DNA of 19,444 nucleotides from an uncultured Clostridia bacterium (GTDB taxonomy: Bacteria; Bacillota; Clostridia; Lachnospirales; Anaerotignaceae): assembly GCA_937888765.1 (NCBI GenBank), contig CALASU010000084.1, forward strand, positions 1 through 19,444. The letters are read 5' to 3'. The notes under the pieces were generated by a model. That model saw only the letters and a program-made list of their open reading frames with translations. It had not been told where the DNA came from and did not search any database. The stretch's first letter is position 1, and the number at the start of each line of letters is the position of its first letter. The position numbers and the translations under genes are program-made. Below are positions 14,011-19,444 of the stretch, one piece after another.

Positions 14011-14880
14011 CGTCAAGTCTTTTTCATTTATGAAAACACCGCTGAACTGCGGCAATCCAAATCTTTCCATAAACCACTGACATTTACACAGAAATACATA
14101 ATAAATATTCAATCCGCATCCATGCAGGCTTTCAAAATTCCCCTGCCCTTTGGCAATCAGCAGATCTGCCGTTTCCATCTCTTTTTTTGCTTCTTCGGAA
14201 AGCATAGGAATGTATGTCCCTGCGATATTTGTACCGTTGGGGAGCACTTTTCCCAGTGTATCCAGTCCCACTTGCAGAGCATCCTCCATTGTGGCATCAT
14301 TCAGCACAGGCTCCCCCCGTACGATGCTCACACATTCCAGATGCGGTGCTGTTTGCCGGATGGCTTCGATCAGCAGCTTATCCAACACGATTTCCCCGCA
14401 GTTGTCTGTCAGGAAAACAAGTTTTTTCGCCGTTTTCAGATTTTCAACAAAAACATGATATGTATGCTCGTCCAAAGGCAGTGTCAGAGCCTGCTCCATA
14501 AAATCCTGCAGTTTTTCATCATCTACACTGTCCAATGCCCCGAAATCAATATAATTCCCAATCTGAGAATAACAAAGTGCAAGAGCAAGCGGATCTTCGG
14601 CTTCTTTGATTTTCTGACGAATTTCCGCTTCCTTTACAAGCAGCATTTTATTATAGCCCTTTTTCAGTTCTTCAAAGCTGAAAGGCTTGCCAAAATACTC
14701 CTCATGCAGTCTGCTGATACGAGAGAGCAGAACAGGAGCAGGCTCTTCTGCCGCTCCCTCTGCAATGATGCCAAGCACCTTTGCCAGATATTCTGCCTTT
14801 TTTTCTTCATTCGCTTCTTTTTTGATGCCATCCGCCTGTCTTCTGACCAGACAATGGATACATTCCGCACTGACTTTCAT
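14008..14880 (-). CDS. DUF89 / ARMT1-like damage-control phosphatase family protein
   Basis: 290 residues. Conserved features of the stand-alone prokaryotic DUF89 group are visible: the N-terminal CIHC pair (Cys7, Cys10) followed by LVRRQ, GNYIDFG (108-114), FLTDNCGEIVLD (156-167), RGEPVLNDATMED (188-200) and AKGQGNFESLHG (243-254). The Asp/Asn residues in these motifs bind the metal that supports hydrolysis. Characterised DUF89 proteins are metal-dependent phosphatases proposed to remove phosphate from damaged metabolites or cofactor intermediates; the substrate here is unknown. The start lies 1 nt after the stop of the DNA glycosylase gene, with a GGGGGG ribosome site, so it is the last gene of the tetrapyrrole operon. 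A role in repairing pathway intermediates is only inferred from position. Confidence 0.87.
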   Translation of the reverse strand: MKVSAECIHCLVRRQADGIKKEANEEKKAEYLAKVLGIIAEGAAEEPAPVLLSRISRLHEEYFGKPFSFEELKKGYNKMLLVKEAEIRQKIKEAEDPLALALCYSQIGNYIDFGALDSVDDEKLQDFMEQALTLPLDEHTYHVFVENLKTAKKLVFLTDNCGEIVLDKLLIEAIRQTAPHLECVSIVRGEPVLNDATMEDALQVGLDTLGKVLPNGTNIAGTYIPMLSEEAKKEMETADLLIAKGQGNFESLHGCGLNIYYVFLCKCQWFMERFGLPQFSGVFINEKDLT

Positions 14881-14881
14881 A

Positions 14882-15427
14882 TCATTCCCCCCGTTCCATC
14901 AGGCAGGGCAGAAGTGCCTTGCTCCATTTCTCTTTGAGCCGCTCCAAAGTCCACACCGCATTGGCAGGGCTTGTGGAGGGCATCTGCAGGGCTTCTATAC
15001 CCAGCTTCTGTTCCTGATATTTTTTATATAGCTTATAGGATGTGCCGCCGTTGCAGAGTACGGGAATCCTTCCTGTTACCGCAAGGATACGCTCCAGATC
15101 GGCAGGCTCCACATTTTTAATACTGCTGTCACTGCTGCCAATGATATCACAGCTATGGATCACATCATGCAAAGCAATACCACTTCTGAGGAGCATCTCT
15201 TTCTTTTCTTCTATTGTCTGCGGCACAGCTTCCCCAAGAATTGCCGCCATCAGCTTCCAGAAACGGTTCTGCGGATGCCCGTAATAAAATCCCACTTCAC
15301 GGGATTTTCTGGACGGTGCTGTCCCCAGAATCAGCACCTTGGAATCTGCATTGCAGACAGGTGCAAATTCCTGTGTGACACGCTCATACTTCTTTTCTGT
15401 CTTTTCCGATTTTTCCGTTTTTTTCAT
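14882..15427 (-). CDS. Hypoxanthine/uracil-DNA glycosylase (UDG superfamily, family 6-like)
   Basis: 181 residues. Motif 1 is LILGTAPSRKSREVGFYYG (32-50), continuing GHPQNRFWKL (50-59), which is characteristic of the deoxyinosine/hypoxanthine-DNA glycosylase branch of the UDG superfamily. The C-terminal motif is MPSTSPANAVW (149-159), where classical UDGs have the H-P-S-P type loop that inserts into DNA. It should excise deaminated bases such as hypoxanthine (and perhaps uracil) from DNA to start base-excision repair. A Lys/Glu-rich N-terminal tail of about 15 residues precedes the fold. Its ATG shares one base with the hemB stop (TGATG), so translation is probably coupled to hemB. A repair gene inside a tetrapyrrole operon is unexpected; there is no sign it belongs to a different transcript. 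Confidence 0.88.
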   Translation of the reverse strand: MKKTEKSEKTEKKYERVTQEFAPVCNADSKVLILGTAPSRKSREVGFYYGHPQNRFWKLMAAILGEAVPQTIEEKKEMLLRSGIALHDVIHSCDIIGSSDSSIKNVEPADLERILAVTGRIPVLCNGGTSYKLYKKYQEQKLGIEALQMPSTSPANAVWTLERLKEKWSKALLPCLMERGE

Positions 15428-16398
15428 CAGACAAGCCCTTCTTTCAGCCAGTCTGCCACATCCAGTGCATGATAGGTAATCAGAATATCCGCACCCGCAC
15501 GCTTCATACCGATCAGATTTTCCATCACGATACGTTTTTCATCAATCCAGCCCTGTGCCGCCGCCGCTTTTACCATGGCATACTCTCCGCTGACGTTATA
15601 CACTGCCAGAGGCAGATCAAACCGATTCGCCGCCGCTTCCACAATATCCAGATATGCAAGTGCAGGCTTTACCATCACAAAATCAGCACCTTCTTCGATA
15701 TCCTCCGCAATTTCCCGCAGGGCTTCTTTTTTGTTGTGGTAATCCATCTGATAGGAGCGTCTGTCCCCAAACTGGGGAGCAGAGTGTGCCGCATCCCGAA
15801 ACGGACCATAATAGCCGGATGCAAATTTGGCACTGTACGCCATAATCGGAATATCCGGCAAGCCATTTTCATCCAGTGCTTCACGAATCGCACGCACACG
15901 CCCGTCCATCATATCCGAGGGTGCGATAATATCCGCGCCTGCCTGCGCCAGTGTCACGCTCATTTTTGCCAGAAGGGGCAGTGTAGCATCATTTAAGATT
16001 TTTTCGTTTTCCACCAGTCCGCAATGTCCGTGGGAAGTATATTCACATAAGCAGACATCGGCAATCACAAGCATATCGGGATATTTTTCCTTAATATGAC
16101 GGATTGCCCGCTGTGTAATGCCATCGGGAGCATACGCCTGAGAACCAACCGCATCCTTATGCACAGGAATCCCGAAAATCAGAATCCCGCCAATGCCGCT
16201 TTCTGCTACTTCCTGCAGCATTTCATCCATACAGTCAATGGAATACTGATAAATTCCCGGCATGGATTCTATCGGATTTTTAATTTTTTCTCCCTCAATG
16301 ACAAAAATCGGATAAATCATTTCTCTTGTCTGTATTTCTGTTTCCCGCACCAACCGACGCATCGCTTCTGTCGTACGCAGTCTTCTGAATCGCTTCAT
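15427..16398 (-). CDS. hemB: Delta-aminolevulinic acid dehydratase (porphobilinogen synthase)
   Basis: 323 residues, normal length. The active-site lysines are seen as Lys191 in MAYSAKFASGYYGPFRDA and Lys244 in VMVKPALAYLD, the latter forming the Schiff base. Cys116, Cys118 and Cys126 in DVCLCEYTSHGHCG give the three-cysteine site of the zinc-dependent subfamily, as opposed to the Mg-only type with Asp/Ala. The N-terminal RFRRLRTTEAMRRLVRET arm mediates octamer assembly in the family. It condenses two 5-aminolevulinate molecules to porphobilinogen. The ATG overlaps the end of cobA-hemD (ATGA), and the stop overlaps the start of the DNA glycosylase gene. The fold and motifs leave little doubt. 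Confidence 0.98.
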   Translation of the reverse strand: MKRFRRLRTTEAMRRLVRETEIQTREMIYPIFVIEGEKIKNPIESMPGIYQYSIDCMDEMLQEVAESGIGGILIFGIPVHKDAVGSQAYAPDGITQRAIRHIKEKYPDMLVIADVCLCEYTSHGHCGLVENEKILNDATLPLLAKMSVTLAQAGADIIAPSDMMDGRVRAIREALDENGLPDIPIMAYSAKFASGYYGPFRDAAHSAPQFGDRRSYQMDYHNKKEALREIAEDIEEGADFVMVKPALAYLDIVEAAANRFDLPLAVYNVSGEYAMVKAAAAQGWIDEKRIVMENLIGMKRAGADILITYHALDVADWLKEGLV

Positions 16399-17894
16399 CT
16401 TTTTTCAACCTCCTGCAAAATGGCATTTACCAAGCCATCCACATTGAATTTTTTTGCTACGATCTGCTTTTCATAGCCGTTTTTTTCCAGTATCCTTGCC
16501 GTTGCTTCCCCGATGCAGACCGTTCTGACACCCACAGGGATACTGCCGCCCGCTTCCAGAAATCCTCTGACACCCGAACCGCTGGCAAATGTCAGAAAAT
16601 CCAGTTCCGCCGCTTTCTGATGCGCATAGTGCTGTTTTTCTTTATCCACCAGAATGTCATAGATTTTGATATCTGCATATGTCATCTGTTCTGCATCGAA
16701 TACCTCTGTCAGAATCTCCGAGCCCTGTTCTGCCCGCAGAATCAAAACAGGCACTTCTTTTTTTACAATGTCACATAGACCTCTTGCCAGATGCTCCACG
16801 TCATACACTTCAGGCAGGTAGGAAGCAAAAATCCCCCTCTGCTCCAGTGCCGCCGCCGTCCCTGTACCGATCACGGCAAATTTCAGCTTTGCCAGTGTGC
16901 GGATATCTATTTTCTTTTTCTGCAGATAGTCAAAGAAACTCTGCACCCCATTCGGACTGGTAAACACCGCCCAGCGATAGGCTTCAATCTGCTCCAAAGC
17001 CGCGTCCAGTGCCGCATTTTCTGTATATGGAACGATTCTGGAATAATCGAATTCCGTTACGGCCGCCCCAAGCTCCTCCAGTCTGTCCCGCAGCTTTCGG
17101 GTAATAGATTTTGTGCCTGTTACGCCAATTTTTATACCATGCAGGGGATAAGACACCGTATGGCTCAGATCCATACCCGCTGTTTCCCCAACAACAATAA
17201 CAGCGGGGGCTTCCAGACTTTCTGCTCTTACCGCCTCTGCCAGATGCTTCAAATCACTTCGTACCGTTTTCTGCTCAGGGGTCGTGCCTTTGGAAATCAC
17301 AGCCGCGGGCGTTTCGGGATCTTTGCCGCTTCTGAGAAGTCCCTCTGTAATTTCTTTCAGATGATGCAGTCCCATCAGAAATATCAGTGTCCCCTCAAGC
17401 TTTGCCAGTGTTTCCAGTCGTTCCGAAAGGGTATCCCTGCCGTCTGCCGCTGTATGTCCTGTAATCACATGAAAGCTTCTTGCCATTTTTCTGTGCGTGA
17501 CAGGAATCCCCGCCGCCGCAGGCACAGCAATAGAAGAGGTCACGCCAGATACCACTTCATATGGAATCCCCTCTGCCTGCAATGCCAGAATTTCCTCTCC
17601 CCCTCTGCCAAATACAAAGGGGTCGCCGCCTTTCAGGCGTACCACCACATTCCCCGCTTTTGCCTTTTGTATCAGAAGGGCATTGATTTCGTCCTGAGAA
17701 GCAGAATGGCTCTGATAGCGTTTCCCTACATAAATCTGCTCACAGTCTGCCTTCGTTTCTTCCAGAAGCTTCGCCGCAGAAAGATCATCATACAGCACCA
17801 CATCACATTTCTGCAGCAGTTTCAGCCCTTTCCATGTAATCAGCTCAGGATCGCCGCAGCCTGCCCCTACGAGATATACTGCTCCTTTTTTCAT
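16395..17894 (-). CDS. cobA-hemD: Uroporphyrinogen-III C-methyltransferase / uroporphyrinogen-III synthase fusion
   Basis: 499 residues in two enzymes. Residues 1 to ~245 are CobA/SUMT: YLVGAGCGDPELITWKGL (7-24), VVLYDDLS, VRLKGGDPFVFGRGGEE, VVSGVTSSIAVPAAAGIPVTH, LIFLMG and PAAVISKGT, the SAM- and tetrapyrrole-binding signatures. Residues ~253-499 are HemD: IKIGVTGTKS, WAVFTSPNGVQSFF, KFAVIGTGTAAAL, LTFASGSGVRGFLE and VCIGEATARILEKNGY. HemD cyclises hydroxymethylbilane to uroporphyrinogen III with ring-D inversion; CobA then adds two methyl groups from SAM to give precorrin-2. Such fusions are common in clostridia and channel flux to siroheme and cobalamin. It overlaps hemC by 4 nt (ATGA) at its start and hemB by 4 nt at its end. 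Confidence 0.97.
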   Translation of the reverse strand: MKKGAVYLVGAGCGDPELITWKGLKLLQKCDVVLYDDLSAAKLLEETKADCEQIYVGKRYQSHSASQDEINALLIQKAKAGNVVVRLKGGDPFVFGRGGEEILALQAEGIPYEVVSGVTSSIAVPAAAGIPVTHRKMARSFHVITGHTAADGRDTLSERLETLAKLEGTLIFLMGLHHLKEITEGLLRSGKDPETPAAVISKGTTPEQKTVRSDLKHLAEAVRAESLEAPAVIVVGETAGMDLSHTVSYPLHGIKIGVTGTKSITRKLRDRLEELGAAVTEFDYSRIVPYTENAALDAALEQIEAYRWAVFTSPNGVQSFFDYLQKKKIDIRTLAKLKFAVIGTGTAAALEQRGIFASYLPEVYDVEHLARGLCDIVKKEVPVLILRAEQGSEILTEVFDAEQMTYADIKIYDILVDKEKQHYAHQKAAELDFLTFASGSGVRGFLEAGGSIPVGVRTVCIGEATARILEKNGYEKQIVAKKFNVDGLVNAILQEVEKR

Positions 17895-18751
17895 GCTTTC
17901 AACCTCCCGACCACATCAGCCGCAAGCTGTAATCTGTCAGCAATGGGCGCAGTGCCCTCTGCAAAGTGCTGTCCGTACATCGCTCTGAGGTGTATGGTTT
18001 CCCCTTTGATCTGGGCAAATGCCGCCGCAGGCTCACTGCAGTCTGCATTGAGCAGCATCAGCACCTCACGCTCTGTTTCAAAAATATATTTCGTTTCCAT
18101 ATGATGAATATGCCCAACAAGGTCAGACCATCCTGCTTTCCCCTCTGCCACAATAATGCCCTGACACGCCGCAGGCAGAAATTCCTCAGGCGAAAGGATA
18201 CGAAAACTATACCCATCTTCTTCCGTAATCCCCATGCGGTCAAGCCCCGCTTTTGCGAGTATAATAGCATCATAACAGCCGTTTTTCAGCTTTTGCAGTC
18301 TTGTCTGTATATTGCCCCGAATCAGCTTACATTCCGCCCATGGAAAATTTTTCTTTACAAAAACCTCTCTCCGCAGACTGCCTGTGCCGATCACATGGCA
18401 TTCCTCCGGTTTTCTGCCTTTTGGCATGATGAGCACATCTCTTGGATCATCCCGCTTCAGTACGCCGATAATCTCCAGACCCTCTGCCAGAAAAATCGGC
18501 AGATCCTTGCCGCTATGGATGGCAATATCAATTTCATCCCGCAGAAGCATTTCTTCAAATTCGGAAGCAAACAGCCCCTTACTGCCAATCTCCCAAAGAG
18601 GCTTATCCAATATTTTATCCCCTCTCGTCTGAAAGGGAACAATTTCTGTCTGTAAATCCGGACACGCCGCCAGAAGTGCCTGTTCTGCCAGTTCTGTCTG
18701 CCGCAGGGCAAGTTTACTTTTTCGGCTGCCGATTCGGATGTTCTTTTTCAT
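17891..18751 (-). CDS. hemC: Porphobilinogen deaminase (hydroxymethylbilane synthase)
   Basis: 286 residues, a little shorter than the E. coli enzyme. Key features are IGSRKSKLALRQTE (7-20), catalytic Asp83 in IHSGKDLP (78-85, usually HSMKDVP), GTGSLRRE (122-129) whose Arg residues bind substrate carboxylates, IRGNIQTRL (144-152), and Cys238 in LNADCSEP, the attachment point of the dipyrromethane cofactor (more often GGC). It polymerises four porphobilinogens into hydroxymethylbilane. Motif deviations such as LPAACQG and LNADC are noticeable but keep the essential residues. The start has AAAGGA upstream and overlaps the tail of the precorrin-2 dehydrogenase gene by 38 nt, which argues for tight translational coupling. 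Confidence 0.96.
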   Translation of the reverse strand: MKKNIRIGSRKSKLALRQTELAEQALLAACPDLQTEIVPFQTRGDKILDKPLWEIGSKGLFASEFEEMLLRDEIDIAIHSGKDLPIFLAEGLEIIGVLKRDDPRDVLIMPKGRKPEECHVIGTGSLRREVFVKKNFPWAECKLIRGNIQTRLQKLKNGCYDAIILAKAGLDRMGITEEDGYSFRILSPEEFLPAACQGIIVAEGKAGWSDLVGHIHHMETKYIFETEREVLMLLNADCSEPAAAFAQIKGETIHLRAMYGQHFAEGTAPIADRLQLAADVVGRLKA

Positions 18752-19412
18752 GTTGCTTCCTTTCTTTGCTCAGACAGTTTCTCCCGTCCAAACTTTTTTC
18801 TTTCTCCAAAATTGCGTTAATCTCTTCTTCTGTAATATTTCCCTCTTTTTCCAGTGCAAGGGCAAACAATGCCCGAAAGACAGCTTCCCGCCGTCTGCTG
18901 TCTGTAATTTCCGCTTTTATGCGTTCCCGTACAGCCGAAAGCTGTTCGATCGTACGATCAAAATGCTGCGGGATGGATTCTTCCACCTGCTTACGGATAT
19001 ATTGTGCCGCAAGAGGGCTCCCACCGCCGCTGGTAAAGCCTGCCACAAACTCTCCGCGTTTTACCAGAGCGGGGAAGAAAAAACTGCATTTCTCCCTGTC
19101 ATCCACAATATTGACAGGAATATTTCTTTCCCTGCAAAGATTGGCGATCTTGGCATTGACCGCTTCATTGTCGGTTGCCCCGATTACAAACGCCATTCCC
19201 TCTATATCCTCCGCAAGAAAGGGGCGCTGGATACGCCGAATCCCGTGAAGTTCCAGAAATTCCAGAAGCTCCGCACAGAACGCAGGAGAAACGACTGTGA
19301 TTTCCGTTCCGAAAGGATGCAGTTTTTCAATTTTTCGCAGAGCGACCACGCCGCCGCCCACTACCAGACAGGGCTTCTGCCCGATCTCCATAAAAAAAGG
19401 AAAATAACTCAT
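18714..19412 (-). CDS. Precorrin-2 dehydrogenase / sirohydrochlorin ferrochelatase (Met8/CysG-N type)
   Basis: 232 residues. The N-terminal NAD-binding Rossmann fold is clear: CLVVGGGVVALRKIEKL (15-31), VVSP (40-43), VIGATDNEAVN (76-86) and NIPVNIVDDREKCSFFFPA (97-115), where the Asp pair corresponds to the catalytic Asp of the Met8 family. GFTSGGGSPLAAQYIRKQVE (125-144) begins the dimerisation/tetrapyrrole region. It oxidises precorrin-2 to sirohydrochlorin with NAD+, and Met8-type members can also insert Fe2+ to make siroheme. Whether this one chelates iron cannot be decided from sequence. GGAGAGAG lies upstream of the ATG. Its last 12 codons, rich in Lys/Arg/Gln, overlap the start of hemC. 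It is the first complete gene of the tetrapyrrole operon in the window. Confidence 0.93.
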   Translation of the reverse strand: MSYFPFFMEIGQKPCLVVGGGVVALRKIEKLHPFGTEITVVSPAFCAELLEFLELHGIRRIQRPFLAEDIEGMAFVIGATDNEAVNAKIANLCRERNIPVNIVDDREKCSFFFPALVKRGEFVAGFTSGGGSPLAAQYIRKQVEESIPQHFDRTIEQLSAVRERIKAEITDSRRREAVFRALFALALEKEGNITEEEINAILEKEKSLDGRNCLSKERKQHEKEHPNRQPKK

Positions 19413-19444
19413 CTTCTCTCTCCTTCTTTTTTCTTTGCTTCCAA
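19409..19444 (-). CDS. C-terminal fragment of an upstream gene (possibly hemA)
   Basis: The last 12 codons at the right edge read LEAKKKEGERR and then TGA, sharing ATGA with the start of the precorrin-2 dehydrogenase gene. Several other junctions in this operon are short overlaps of the same kind, so an upstream coding frame is likely. In clostridia the gene at this position is often glutamyl-tRNA reductase (hemA), but 11 residues cannot identify it. Confidence 0.4.
   Translation of the reverse strand: MEAKKKEGERR

Noticed and set aside
13975..14016. A TTGACG / TATAGT pair as promoter of the methionine sulfoxide reductase gene
   Set aside because: The spacing is about 30 nt, far too long, and the TATAGT lies inside the operon terminator. 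A promoter is probably nearby but I cannot place it.
16791..18104. A 437-codon open frame on the plus strand opposite cobA-hemD and hemC
   Set aside because: It is fully antisense to two well-supported genes, has no recognisable motif and crosses their junction.

Overview
The window looks like a chromosomal segment from a low-to-mid GC Firmicute of class Clostridia, most like Lachnospiraceae or a relative. The evidence is a SAM-I (S-box) riboswitch in front of metK, clostridial-type FeoA/FeoB, a CobA-HemD fusion in a compact tetrapyrrole operon, a 4Fe-4S aldo/keto reductase, strong Shine-Dalgarno sites and T-rich intrinsic terminators. Every gene I can support lies on the minus strand, so transcription runs from high to low coordinates. 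No rRNA, tRNA, CRISPR array, transposase or phage gene is visible.

Region A (about 19.44-14.01 kb) is a tetrapyrrole operon. In order of transcription it holds the last codons of an upstream gene (possibly hemA), a precorrin-2 dehydrogenase/ferrochelatase, hemC, a cobA-hemD fusion, hemB, a hypoxanthine/uracil-DNA glycosylase and a DUF89 (ARMT1-like) protein. Neighbours overlap by 1-38 nt or are 1 nt apart, and a terminator overlaps the last stop codon. The tetrapyrrole enzymes take 5-aminolevulinate through porphobilinogen, hydroxymethylbilane and uroporphyrinogen III to precorrin-2 and sirohydrochlorin/siroheme, a route that serves siroheme and cobalamin rather than protoheme.

Region B (13.94-11.4 kb) holds methionine/SAM and iron genes: a free-methionine-R-sulfoxide reductase with its own terminator, then a TTGACA promoter, a well-formed SAM-I riboswitch with terminator, a long structured leader, metK with terminator, and a feoA-feoB pair behind its own putative promoter. 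feoB is broken: FeoB similarity stops at about residue 351 (position ~10357) and the rest of the transporter is missing.

Region C (10.04 kb to the left edge) is a visibly more AT-rich surface-glycan island. It holds an RfbF-type glucose-1-phosphate cytidylyltransferase, a large CDP-glycerol glycerophosphotransferase-like protein, and an alternating series of three two-domain FkbM methyltransferases and two family-2 glycosyltransferases. A radical SAM protein and a 4Fe-4S aldo/keto reductase (cut by the window edge) follow. It probably builds a methylated cell-surface polysaccharide or protein-linked glycan; the product cannot be read from sequence. The broken feoB at its upstream border suggests the island replaced the 3' part of feoB.

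The points most worth a second look are the methyltransferase/glycosyltransferase alternation, the atypical aldo/keto reductase beside the radical SAM gene, the feoB breakpoint, and the metK leader, which carries twin GNA-loop hairpins and a 39-codon ORF ending in an ATGA overlap with metK.
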